NCBI GenBank assembly: GCA_029379385.1 | Contig: CM055614.1 | Coordinates: 18,333,994 to 18,397,993, forward strand | Origin: Quillaja saponaria | Taxonomy: Eukaryota; Streptophyta; Magnoliopsida; Fabales; Quillajaceae | Direction: 5' to 3' | DNA: 64,000 nucleotides | Shown here: in pieces, positions 34,841 through 47,040 of the stretch | How the letters are laid out: each line of letters begins with the position of its first letter | Position numbering within the stretch: the first letter of the stretch is position 1 | Notes under the pieces: generated by a model | Told to the model about the DNA's origin: nothing | The model's input: the letters and a program-made list of their open reading frames with translations, nothing else | Databases searched by the model: none | Translations under genes and position numbers: made by a program

Positions 34841-36420
34841 AATACATTGTGAATCCTAAAGTTTATTGGAAGCTTCAATGCATACACTACCTGACCTACT
34901 TTAGCTAACACTAAGTAGGGGCCATAATACTTGGTTGCTAGTTTTGGGAAACTAGCATGAGCTACTGACCCCTGCCTATAAGGTTTAAGTCTCTAGTATA
35001 CTCAATCCCTAACATTGAACCACCTTTCTATCTTGTGCTTATCGGCTTGGACATTCATTTTATTATGTGCCTTCGCCAAATGTTGTTTTAATTTTCAACA
35101 TGTAAATCATTGCCTCGCTTTCTATAGAGGAATTGTCAATGGAATCAGTGGTAGAGTCTCCCTTTGTGTACACCACATGTGAAGTAGGTTCTTGACAGAA
35201 CATGGCCTAGTACAGAGTCATGTTAATAGTAAAATGGTTGAGATGTATAATAATGGGCCAATGGAAGCCACTTAACTCACTGTTTGGATGAGTCACCCAC
35301 AAAACACCTTAGATGGGCCTCTATGGGTCCATTTACTACTTCAGTCTGGCCATCTGACTGAGGGTAGTAAGTTGTAGAATAACTAAGTTGAACCTGGTGC
35401 ACTCTGAATAACTCCTTTCAAAAATTAGACATGAACACTGGATTCTTGTTAGACACAATCTCTTGTGGCCAACCATGGATCTTATCGATGTGATCCATGT
35501 AAACCTGAGCTAATGTCAGGGCTGTCTACGTGTGCTATAGGGCCAGAAAGTGAAAAAACTTGGATAGTCTATTAACTATATCCCAAATAATGGATTTGCC
35601 TTCAGATTTGTGAAGACTCTATATGAAATCCATTGAAATGGAATTTTATAATATGTTAGGTATTGGAAAGGGTTGCAGCAGACTTGGGAAAACTACAGCC
35701 TCACCGTTGAACCTTTGACAAGTTCCACAGCATCTAGTGAAGTTTCTTTCTTCCTTCTACATTCCTTTATAGTAGAAGCTTTTGCTTAGTCTTTTCAAAG
35801 TGGCATGCATCCTTGAGTGTCCCCCTTGAGCACTAGAGTGCAATAGCAACAGTAATTCCTCCTTGATACTTATATCATTGCTGACCACCAACTTTCCATT
35901 TCTTCTTAGTTGGTTACAGTGACTACATTGTTTCTATGTCTGCCATCATTTTGCTTGACTTCTTCTATTAACTTTAAAATCTTGGCATCCTGCTAATAAT
36001 GATCATTTCCATCCAAATTTGTGGTCACCACAGATAGCATCAAGCATGCTACTCTACTACCTTCAGTGTGCTGCATTGTTGACAAAGCATCTGCTAGAAT
36101 ATTTTCTTTACCCATTCTATATCGAATCTCGTAATTTAGGCCCATAAGCTTAGATAACCATTTCTGTAGCACTTCATTGCATTCCTTCTACTCTAGTAAA
36201 TACTTGAGAGCCTGGTGATCAGTCTTAATGGTAAAGTGCTTGCCTGACAATTATTGGTTCCACTTGCCAACTCCATACACAATGGCAATGAGCTCCTTCA
36301 CATAGATGGAAATGGCTAGGTGTTTAGGGCCTAATGCCTTGCTGATGAATGCTACAGAGTGACCTTTTTGTAATCAGGCAATGCTAGCACTGGTGCTTGA
36401 GTTTCTTCAGCTTCCTAGTC

Positions 36421-37112
36421 TAATCAAATCCATTTTTCCTGGTCAATATGGTCAAGTTTCTACTATTCTTACTATATAGGAGTTCCTAAATCACACCAAG
36501 CCACTTCTTTATATTCTTTGATAATGAAAATATCATAATTTTTTCCAACTCCAATTATATATCTAAAATCATTCGGAAAGGCCCCAACAAGAAGGCTTTT
36601 TTTTTATTTTTTTTATTTTTATTTTTTTATGGTTCTTTTAATCTAATTTCACCTAGAATTCATATATTTCCTAATCATCATCATTGATAAAAGTAATGGA
36701 CCCTTTAAGACCCACAATAGGGCCATCATGTTTTCACAATTAGGTAAATCTATTTTTTGAAAGACCTTTTTGGTTATGTCAAATTTAAGCAATACATGTC
36801 ATGATCATTATTTGATTCCTCAACTAATGACAAGTTCCATTCAAGTAAACATAATAACACAAAGAATATGAAGCAATTACAAAAAGCTAACTTTCCAAAA
36901 AGAATCAGTTTTAAAGAATATACCTTAAAACATAATTTCTTTGTGGGTTAAAAAAACATAGAAAGCCCTAAGTATAAATACTTCCTTCATCTTCAACATA
37001 ATATCCATTTTCTGTGTAGCAATCTACATTTCTAATGACCTTATAATCATCGTAACCAAACCATATCCATTCTAGTAGTAGTCTTTCACATTAGGTTGCT
37101 AGAAGTTAGGAT
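36421..37112. other. Unassigned AT-rich stretch
   Basis: It lies between the gypsy RNase H remnant and a Copia LTR. A T-rich tract sits at 36598-36630. No coding signature was seen on either strand. Confidence 0.4.
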
Positions 37113-37418
37113 TATTAGATTTTATAATATTAAACAGATATAGACAAAGACAAAGATATACATGGTTTAGCCATAAATCCTAGTTCACAGGAGGAGACTA
37201 ATATTATTTCATGGATTACAATCACTTAACTCACACACTCAACTCACTCAATCAGTACAATACTGGTGCTTCCTATTTATAAGGATCACTAGATAATCAT
37301 AAACTATAGATAAAGACAATATTAAATAATCATGATAATCTAGTAGTTATTATAAGATATGATTATGATAATATATACTTTAAAATCAAATTTTTATCTT
37401 TATCCATATCCTTTAATA
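37113..37418 (-). repeat. Copia-type LTR, family copy 1 (with adjoining internal sequence to ~37515)
   Basis: The 306-bp minus-strand unit starts TATTAAAGGATATGG and ends TAAAATCTAATA. It contains a TATA box (TATAAATAGGAAGC). It is homologous to 41115-41422 and to the split copy at 52078/56554. Homology with the third copy continues upstream into 37419-37515 (GATGAAGATTCTGTGAAGAAC), so this is a 3' LTR with the end of the internal region. Confidence 0.75.
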
Positions 37419-37556
37419 TGCACGTGCAAGATGAAGATTCTGTGAAGAACATTTATCTTGAACTATAAGATTATGAATACTCCTGGACACGATTCTTGTG
37501 TCTTCTCTTGAAATGAAATCAAAAGCTACAATGTATCATCATCATAAAGAAAAAAG

Positions 37557-39927
37557 TGTGATAACCCTCATAATCCAATATCGTAAAATTGAGTTTTAGA
37601 CACAATGTGTAAATTTTCATTATAAAATAATAAATATGTAAACAAATTAAATAAGAAATAATGTAATTAAATATGTTATAATCCAATATTAAAATATCAA
37701 TTTGAATAATTAGGCATAATTCATAATATGAATAAATAAATAAATAAATGCAAGTATTTGAAGTAAATAAATTATATAAATATGTACAATTAAAATTAAA
37801 ACTTGGATTATGATTTCATTTAATGTAATTCTATTGATAAGTGAAACAAATTCATAAACATAGTAGACTAGTATATACTTTATATATATATATATATATA
37901 TATAAGATATTGTGTATGGCACATTTTCTAAATATCTTGACTTTGACTTTAAAACATTGTCTTAAGTTCTTTATTATTTTATTTTTCTTTTCTTGCTTTA
38001 ACTTTGTCAACTTACCCCTCCATTTCCTTCTCTTATGTTGGCTGAATCCACTATTCTTTTTATCACCCTTGTACTGCCATAGTGAGCTCTTTCTATCCTT
38101 TTCCATGATTTTAGCCAAGGGATTACACCTTTCAAGATCATTCCTTTCCCTCCTTTCCTTGCCATTTAAGTTGGATTTTATAAAGCTAGGGGTGGTAGCT
38201 TCGCTTTGGCCAGTGAAACTATTTTTTTTCAACTTGATTGTGTACATTATTAGCAGGCCAAGAGGTCTAGCTTTCCTCCTAATTTGCTGGCCTTGTGGTT
38301 CTCCTTATTTGTATTGTCGTTGGGAGCGTGGAAAGAGGTGTGACAGCTAAGGTGTAGTTGTAGTTTGTTCTTAGGCTATAGCTTTTCTCAAATCGTGATA
38401 GACCAAAAAAATTCTTGGCTCTGCAGCTTCTTTGTGTTGGACACATACAACAATGGAAGGAACTTATACACCTAAGATGCTTGTAAAAATGTCTAAATGA
38501 AACTAGTTGTAATAAGATGAGTAAAATTTGGTATACTTAATTATTGGTAGTTAGTTGTTATTGGAATTTGAATAAAAGTTTATGAACAAGAGCAAAGAGT
38601 GGTTGGTTGATATGGGGAGTGAGGATTTAATGATAGTGAGTTTGGGCAAATGATGTTTAATAGTGAGGTGAAATGTTAAAAGTGAGAGTTGAAAGGTTTT
38701 TGAAGGGATGCAGGGCAGATTTCGTAGGTGGAGAAATCATGCGATTCGGGTGACTTCGGGGCAGAATTAAATTTAGAGTTCAAAAGAGAAAGTGTAGCTT
38801 AGGGTCTTGGGATTTTGTCTACAAAATTTCATAACTAGGTTTCAAGTATATTTGTTAGTAAAGTTGTTGGATTACAACTAGGTCACGCAAAATTTTTAAC
38901 AAGCGTCAATTAGTCTGGGAGATTTCGTTGAGGGTTGTGGTTGAAATTAGCTTAGGACCTCTAAATCAAAGTTGTTCCTAACATCTTGAACCACTATACT
39001 AGAGAGTTTTGTAATTTAATTCCCAAGTATGAGAATTTTATAAATATCATTATTAAAGGTTGGCAATCAAAATTTTTACAAGTGCTCTGTTTTTGTTTAT
39101 GTGAAGAATCGAGTGAGTTCAAAGCATATTTTAGGAAACATATATAAATAAGAAAGCTAGATAAATTTTAAAGTTAATGTTTAGACTTGGTTTTATTAAA
39201 TTTGATTAAGTATGTAAGTGAAAATGCCTTACATAAGTAAATTTTAAATAATTAACTGTACTAATATACACATCCAAATAATACATATTATACCTATCTA
39301 GAAATAAATACTTTTCTATTAATATATCTAGCAAATGGAATTGGATTTTCTTTTTCCTAGAAAAAGTTATGTTTAATTAACTAAGGTAAGGTTAGAGCTG
39401 CCAAAATCCTGTATTTTGCAAAATTTGATGTAACTTCAAAGAAAAAACTCTATTGACATATAAATCTAAAAATTACAAATGATATACCATTAAAAAGATA
39501 TGTGTCTAGTATTTAATATATTTTACAAAACTTGATTTAGAATTTCTTAAAGAAAGATATGATTGTTAGAGTGAACACTAGTCCAAACCCCAAGTTTGGA
39601 CAGTTTTAACATTTCTACTCACTAATGTTTTCTATCTTTTATAATTGTTTCCTTCTATTCATTATCAACCTTACCACGTAATGCACAATTCATAATATTT
39701 GATATGTAATGACTTAATAGAAAACTTTTATAAAGAAACCTATATAAGTTAATATATAAGCTTAGTAATTAAAACATTATAACAATAACGTTTATGACCT
39801 AAGTTATAGATCCAAATGTAGACCTGATGAGATGCGTGAACGCACGTGTAAGTGACGAATAAAATTAGTTAAAGGTAAGTAGTTAATTGTTACCCTTTGT
39901 TTTCTATATTAGTGTATTTGATTATTG

Positions 39928-39971
<44 letters not shown>

Positions 39972-41062
39972 TATATAGAGGTGAATAAGAATTGTATTGC
40001 TATGATTGAGTTATATGAATTATATTTGATGTTTGAAATTGTTTGTGGTTGATAAGGACTAACGAAGTGAATTATTTTATGATTTATTTTTGAAAATGAA
40101 ATCCAGTTGCACCTAGGATGTTTTAAGGTTTTTTTTATTTTAAATTCTGATAAGTGTTTTAAAAGAATTGTGTGCTCAACCTCGGTGGATAGATTTGAAG
40201 AAGGGATTAAGTGATTCTGATTTCAATGATTCTATTTTTGATTTTGTTTGGTGTGTGGGCGCAAAACTGCCCAGTGGAAGGTGGTGTGCGGGATTGTGTT
40301 ACTCAGTTGGCCTTTTGCTTACTTTGTATACTTTGTGTGATTTAGGTGCCCTAATTTATTTGATTATTTTGATTAGCATATACAAAGTGTTATGTGAACT
40401 ATGCTTACTAAGTTTTATATTTTTGTAATTGTACATGTGTAATCTTAAGAGTTTTTGAATATATGATATGTTGAAATTAATTGATTATATATTCTATACA
40501 TGTGTTGAGTGATGTTAATACTCTTTGGGTACGATTTTCCACTCACAGAGTCCATAAGACTCACCCCTGTATTATGGATATTTTTTTAAGTAACAAGATC
40601 TCAAAGAACGTTAACCACTAATACAAGGTTTGTCGAGAATTTTATGGCAAGGTAAAATTCAAAATCTTATACTTGAAGTCAAGGATAAAAGTTTGTAGTC
40701 ACACCAGAACTGCGGGGTGTCTAATTTTGTATGATGTAATAGTCTTGTTATTTGTCTTGTTTATGATGTGGAAGGAGTAGAACTCCTTGTTGTCTTTGTG
40801 TTGTTGTTGTGTAAATACATGAGCATATTTGTTGGTATTTTGAGGCATATTTCATTTTGTAAGGGACCTCTGTTGAAATTTTTGGTAAATTGTTAGTTAT
40901 TTCAGTAAACAAAATTTTTCGGTTAACTTTTGTTTTAGAAAAAAAAAATTTATGTATTGGTTTAGTCAAGAGTTGTATGTATTCAATTGTAGTAAAGTCA
41001 GAGTTACGGAGGTTTGGTTATCCCATTCTCCGGCCAATCATACATCTGTGAGGGGTGTGATA
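37557..41062 (+). mobile_element. Solo LTR of the long-LTR gypsy family, TSD AAAAG
   Basis: It is 3506 bp, begins TGTGATAACCC and ends GGTGTGATA, flanked by AAAAG (37552-37556 and 41063-41067). It shares long similarity, in the opposite orientation, with the solo LTRs at 30466-34840 and 52207-56548 (for example 'AGTTCAAAAGAGAAAGTG' and the 'CTTTGGGTACGATTTTC' region). It contains a TA/TG microsatellite near 39927-39970. The 169-codon frame at 37841-38350 is probably not a gene, as this LTR region is degenerate elsewhere. Confidence 0.88.
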
Positions 41063-41114
41063 AAAAGAAACGTCTTTTAACATAATCATAAATTGCAACG
41101 TCTTATTACACAAC

Positions 41115-41422
41115 TGTTAAGGGATATAGATAAAAATAAATATTTGAATTTAAAATATATATTATCATAATCATGTCCTATAATAACTACTAGATTATCA
41201 TGATTATTTAATATTATATTTATTTATAGTTTATGATTATCTAATGATCCTTATAAATAGGAAGCACCAGTATTGTAATGATGGAGTGAGTTAAGTGTCT
41301 AAGTTGAGTAATTGTAATACATGGAATAATATTATAGTCTCCCCCTGTGGACTACGGCTTATAATTAAACTACGTACATCTTTTTCTTTCTCTATCTCTA
41401 TTTAATATTATAAAATCTAATA
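41115..41422 (+). repeat. Copia-type LTR, family copy 2
   Basis: It is 308 bp, starts TGTTAAGGGATATAG and ends AAAATCTAATA. It carries CTTATAAATAGGAAGCACC (TATA box) near 41250. It is opposite in orientation to copy 1, with the solo LTR 37557-41062 lying between them. No internal coding region follows. Confidence 0.75.
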
Positions 41423-42940
41423 AGGATAGTTTGAATTCTCTAATGGCTAGATTCCATAAACTAACTCTTTTACAATTCGAAATGCAAATGATACCACTAA
41501 CACTACATAAGCATGGATGATGAATACCATATGAAAACTCTTCAATCTTAAAAATATATGGCATATCTAATCATGCAACAGTCTCATGAGCTTCGTCATT
41601 AGACAACAAATGGATTACGTCCTCGAACCATTTTTCTATTTGTTACTTCAGCGAGATACGTGCATTATTCTCATTGAAGGTAAATTTATGAAGGTGCGTG
41701 ATCTTGAAATAATGATTTTCCTAAGTTAAAGCATGCCATGGCTTTTGGACACACTTGAATTGCATTATGGATTTGACAGAAAAACTTGACAATATGTTTA
41801 GAATACTTTAAAATATATGATTCAGTTCATTTCAAATGATATCCATAGGTTATTCTAATATTTAGTACCAATAGTTCAAATTCCTTCATAGTCTTTTCTT
41901 GCTACCTGCAATGACTATTTCAATAAAATTACAATCACTTTCTAAATCAAAGAATCCTATAAGAAAGGTATATGCCAATAAGTAAAACACATGACATTGC
42001 CTTGGTGCTCAAGAGTAATTAATGAAAGAAATCCCTTACATTCAATATTCATATTTAGCTTTCTATAGCCTATTCAATACAAAGTAAGAAACTTACCATC
42101 CCCAGCAGAACAAATACACAAACTCACAATGATCAAAACACAATCTCCATCATAATTAAAAAAAAAACCAATAAATCTTGCATTAGAATTATTAAAGTGA
42201 GCCACTCATAAATTATTGTGTACTTCGTTGCACATTAAACTAAAAGGAAACTTCACAACCTTTTTCTTTTCACCTTTCCTTTTCTAGAAAAGTTAAAACA
42301 TTGAATTCATGCCGCAACTATAAAGTATACGTTTATCTTGACCCAACTTTGGATATGATAATATAAGCTAGCTCTAAAACATTTTGTCAATTTTAGTGTG
42401 ATTATGTGTCCATAAAATCATTGAAGTAACTTCAAGTTTTGCCTCTTAATCATATTTCTTATTTCAAACTGAAAACATTTTAACTCCAAAAACTGCACAT
42501 GAATTCTATTGGATTTGTGTTCCCTCACTCTAAATTTTAATGTGTTCATCACTCCATTTAAGATTATGTTGAAAACACTATTTCACTACTATGAATTATG
42601 CCACCAAAATTGATAGAAATCATAATCAACTTACTTATTCTCACAATCTGAGACCTTTAATACTTCATCGACTAGAACTATTAGCCCAAATGAACTATCG
42701 AGCCTTCAAAGATAAACTTAGATTCAGAACACTCCTCGTGAAGGAGAAAATCAATGATGGTGGCAAATGACAGCGTGGAAAACAAACCCTACCTTTTCAA
42801 TGGAAAAACAGACAAGGTTGAATGAAGTTGGGAGATGATCTGAAGGAGAGAGATTATTGCGTGAGAGGAAGGTTTGTTGTAGAGAAAAAGAGAGAGAGGA
42901 AGCAAGAAAATTAGTGGGCTAGGTTTTAATTTATGAAAAA
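41423..42940. other. AT-rich stretch, possibly CACTA interior, no gene recognised
   Basis: No frame longer than ~65 codons. The purine-rich GAGAGAGAGG tract at 42885-42905 lies where CACTA 5' untranslated sequence would be expected. Confidence 0.35.
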
Positions 42941-43246
42941 ATATATGCATCTACATTTCCAGACGCAAATACATTCAATGGCAGCCACAGATATATATAC
43001 TTTAAAATAAAATAGTATTTTACATTTGCTTATGCCAAAACAGATGCAGATAAGCTCACGCAAAAAGGTGCCAAAATTCAAACAGTATATACATCTGCAA
43101 AATATTATCTGCGTCTGTGTTTAAAATTTTTGAGAGGTTTTCTGTCTTTATAAAATTATAGATGCAGATAGATACACGACAGACTCAAATAGTGGTCATC
43201 TATGTTTGTAAATTTGCATACGCAGATACTGTAATTTCTTGTAGTG
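42941..43246 (-). mobile_element. CACTA (En/Spm) terminus with subterminal repeats
   Basis: On the minus strand the end reads CACTACAAGAAATTACAG starting at 43246. The next ~300 bp carry repeated GCRTCTG / CAGACGC-type motifs (for example near 42960, 43045, 43085, 43110 and 43155). This is the same terminus type as the one at 6526 and may be the same family. The partner end was not found. Confidence 0.75.
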
Positions 43247-43261
43247 TAATCCCCCTGTCTT

Positions 43262-43640
43262 TATATTTTTAGTACATCAATACTTATTTTAATTTAAAAA
43301 ATTGAAGGTGTATGAAAAAAATACTTAAAATAAAACGAATTCTTCATTTGCTCTAAATAAGAGAGACTGAATACTATAAGTGTAATTTTGATTTCAAATA
43401 AGAAAATTTATTTTAAATGAATTGAATTGTATAATCAATTTATTGAATTGTATAATTCATTTACAATGTGCTTGAAATACTTAAAAATTGTAAAATTCAG
43501 TTCATTTCAAATGAATTTTACATTTTTTAAGTTTGTAACAAATTAAATGGTATAAATTTTAAATAAAATTCATTTGAAATCTACATTTTATTCCATTATG
43601 AATTCCACACCAAATAAGTTAAATTTTATTTTATGAAATT
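43262..43640. repeat. Left member of a direct repeat pair flanking a solo LTR
   Basis: It shares 'ATACTTAAAATAAAACGAATT' and 'CTATAAGTGTAATTTTGATTTC' type text, in the same order, with 46760-47040. The unit is AT-rich with internal small inverted repeats (TTCATTTCAAATGAA). Its nature is unknown. Confidence 0.5.
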
Positions 43641-43705
43641 CATTTAAGATAAGTTATTATTTTGTCCACCTCAATGACATATTATCTTTAATATTACATA
43701 TGCTT

Positions 43706-46630
43706 TGTCTTACTCCTCACAGAGACATCACTGGCCGAAAGATTGGATAACCAAACCTCCATAACCTTGACTTTATCATAACTGAATACATACGATTCTT
43801 GCTAAACCAACACATAAAGACTAAATTTTGTAAAACAGAAGTTAACTATAAAAGCTTGTTTACTTAAACAAATAACAACAACAACAACAAAGACAACAAG
43901 GAACTCCACTCCGTTTCTCATCACAATAACAAAAAACTAAACTATTACACAACATAAGACTAGACACCTCACAGCTCTAGTGTGACTGCAAACTTTTATC
44001 CTTGGCTTCAAGTATGAGATTCTGAATATACATTGCTGCCAAATACTCGGCAAACCCAGTATTAGTATTTTCTGTCCCTTGAGATCCTATTACCAAAAAA
44101 AAAAAAACCACAAGAGATGTATAAGTCTTACGGACTCCATAAGTGAAAAACATACCCAAAGAGTACTAGCATCACTCAAAGCACATATATTATCATCTAA
44201 TCTCAAATAACAGTATTCATGTTTTAATTCACTAGTATAAACACATGCATATAATTCTCATAAAGTCATGATTCACATGTTTTACAACATATATAATCCA
44301 ATTCAAATATCTAAAATTTAAAATTTAAAACAAAGAAATCAAAGGATACAAAGCAAGCAAAAGGTCAACTAGTAACTTAGCCTCGCAAAACAGTATCTCC
44401 CCCTTCCCCTTCCCCTTAACATTTAAGTGTTTGCACAACAGGTTAATTCTCCATACACAATCCATCCTATCGGCACTGAGCACTCAATTCTTTTAAAACA
44501 ATTATTAGAATCAGAATGTCTCATATCAAAATATCAAATCAAAATATCCTAGGTGCACCTAGATTTTAATTTCATAAATAAAAATCATTTCGGAGAAAAA
44601 TTTACTTTGTTGGTTCTTATCAACCACAAACAATTTCAATCATTAAACATAATTCAAATAACTCATTAAAATACTGCACATGCTTATTTTTCTATATAAC
44701 ACATTTATTCAAATACATATAAACATAATAATTTAGCAACCAAAGAATAACAGTTAACCACTCACAAAGTTTACATATTTCATTCGTCGTCTCGTCTAAA
44801 TTGTGAGGGCGTCGAAATATCCTTTACTTGATCTGAAGCTGAAATCATAATTTCAAACATTATTCAATTCATAAATTCTATGATTACTATCTCCTACTTA
44901 AGAATTTATTTAATGAATCTTAATTAATTCAACTTTCATGTATGTATTAATATTTAATCTATCTTAAATATGTTATCTGACTACTTTGAAGACATGTTTA
45001 GTTTTCATTTATATATATGTATTAATGTATATACATTCCCTAACTCAACATAATCTTTAAATTTCATATTTCACATATTTCGAACATCGATTTCCCATTA
45101 AACCAATTATTTAGAATATATCAAATTTAAATCATACAATTCCTAATTTAACGCATACAAATTTTTTTTAAGCTCTAATTCCAATAACTACATATATAAA
45201 ACTATCTTATATATATATTTTTTTAATAACACTTAATTTACAATTATCAACCTTCCTAACTTCTTTATATTCAAATTTTTAACCTTTCATTAATTAAGTA
45301 TCTATATTATAAGATTTTTAATTTCATTTGTTGTACCACAATTTAATATCTATCATTCCATGAGAAACATAGAGTATACAAGCTTAACATATATTAATGA
45401 ATAAATTAAACAAAACAGGATTTGGGTGCTACCCCCATTTAACCCACGGCTAAGTCCAAAATAAGAAAATATAACACCATTTTGAAGTTACACCCTACAT
45501 CTTATGCTCCAAAAAGAATGAGGTGAATTCCTCAATGGCAGAGGCAAAATCATGGATGAATTTAGGGATGAAATATATAACAAAGATAAGAAGTAGGTTG
45601 GTTGCTAAGTTGAAGCTCACGATAACATCCAAAAGAAGATCAAAACAAACATTTGACAAGGATTTACTACAAGTTACCAACACCTTCCCACTTCAATCCA
45701 ACCAGCCACAAGAGGCAGCAACCACACAATCAAGTAAAAGAACCAAAACCCAAGAAAAAAATCGCTGGAAAGTCAAACAGAGCATGGCTTTCCAGCAATT
45801 AACCATGAATTTGTTGTTCACAAGTTTGCTCTTGAATTCCCACACCTATCTCCTACCAAAGCTCACACAAAAGATGGAAATTTGTAGATAAAAAGTCCCT
45901 ATACACGGCTGGATAAGGAAGTATCTTACAGCCCCTTTTCTAGCTGCCACCGCCAACCAAAACAAAATAAAACTCTAGGAGCACCCACAACCACAACATA
46001 AAACAAGAAGAAAATGAAGAGACCTACTGCCAAGATGAAAAACTCATCAAGAAGTAGAAGTTTGCTGCCAAGAAAAAGGGAATTCATGGACAGCCAAGAA
46101 AGAAAACTAAAAGGAATACAAGAACAGGACACAGGTTCCCGAAATGGAAGAAGCAAATAGCCAAGTCGGTTTAAGGTAGTGGAAAAGAAATAAAAGCAAG
46201 AGAAATATATTATAATATAAGTTTATGGTCAATATCTCACTCTAGAATGTGTAGTCATAAATTAAAGTTATATGTACATGTATACATTTTTTATATTTAC
46301 TTTCTTTTATACACTTGTTGCAAACAGTAATAAAATTTACAAAAATAAATTTCAAGTTTAACGTCAATCAATAGGGTAGTAATATTTAATTTTCATGTAT
46401 ATATTCTTGTATTTTAATTCACTTTATAAACATTATTATCTACTTAGTCGCCAATTTTATTTTTTGGTACAACATCCTAACTCATACATTAATTATTTGG
46501 TTATAACAATACATATGTATTCAAATGTTCTTTTATCTTAATTCTATTTTGTATAACATTTTATTCACCTTGTCACTAAAATTTACATACAAATATTCTA
46601 AGGCGTATATTCAATTATCGAGTTATGATA
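43706..46630 (-). mobile_element. Solo LTR of the long-LTR gypsy family, imperfect TSD TGCTT/TACTT
   Basis: It is 2925 bp. The plus strand begins TGTCTTACTCC, with ACATCACTGGCCGAAAG just inside as in the 52207 copy, and ends GAGTTATGATA. The flanks are TGCTT (43701-43705) and TACTT (46631-46635), four of five matching. Frames inside it (45523-45891 and 45926-46156) are not supported as genes. Confidence 0.82.
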
Positions 46631-46759
46631 TACTTTTTTTATTTAGATAAATAGATAAAGGGTCACTACCACTTCAGCCCGAATGTTTATCTAACTAATT
46701 ATAAGTTTTTCTCTCAATTTATCTTTTGTTTGTTGAACAATAATTAATCTCTCAGTATT

Positions 46760-47040
46760 TATATTTTTAATTAATCAATACTAGTTTTAATTAAAAATTC
46801 TGAGAGTAGTACAGAAAAAATACTTAAATCAAAATGAATTGTTCATTTCTCCCCCAATAAAAAAATTAGACTTGAATCTATAAGTGTAATTTCATTCCAA
46901 ATAAGAGAATTTGTTTAAAATAGAATAAATTATAGAGTTTATTTAAAATGAAATAAATTTTATTTTGTATATTATTGCAAACACACTGTTAAATTGAAAT
47001 AAATTCTATTTTTTAATTTGTTTTAAATGCATTTTAAGAG
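46760..47040. repeat. Right member of the direct repeat pair flanking a solo LTR
   Basis: See the left member at 43262-43640. The matched blocks are 'AATACTTAAATCAAAATGAATT' and 'CTATAAGTGTAATTTCATTCC'. Confidence 0.5.

Larger units (their letters stand above)
28862..36420 (-). pseudogene. Ty3-gypsy pol (RNase H - integrase - chromodomain), broken and twice interrupted
   Basis: On the minus strand, ~36360-36050 encodes RNase H ('KGHSVAFISKALGPKHLAI', 'YGVGKWNQ*LSGKHFTIKTD', 'LADALS'), and integrase remnants follow to 34846. Its end 'LPINFRIHNVF' is cut at 34845. It continues at 30465 as 'PVSLLKRHHGKLS' after removal of a solo LTR. A second insertion (29026-30389) is removed to reach 'FDDEGHLLLELIAILDRRTV', 'KKGNGAIAQVLVQWSNGG' and 'CTWEYYRSLKTRFP', a recognisable chromodomain ending at 28862. 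This element differs from the 15.6-25.6 kb one: its chromodomain is better kept and its LTR is shorter. RT and everything upstream of 36420 are missing or unrecognisable. Confidence 0.85.

Noticed and set aside
37841..38350. 169-codon plus-strand frame and its 131-codon antisense partner
   Set aside because: They lie inside a solo LTR, start in a TA microsatellite, and equivalent regions of sister LTRs are not open.
39927..39970. Alternating TA/TG tract considered as a regulatory element
   Set aside because: It is a simple microsatellite of a kind found many times in this window.
45523..46156. Frames of 122 and 76 codons inside the solo LTR 43706-46630
   Set aside because: There is no domain, the two overlap on opposite strands, and they are not preserved in related LTRs.
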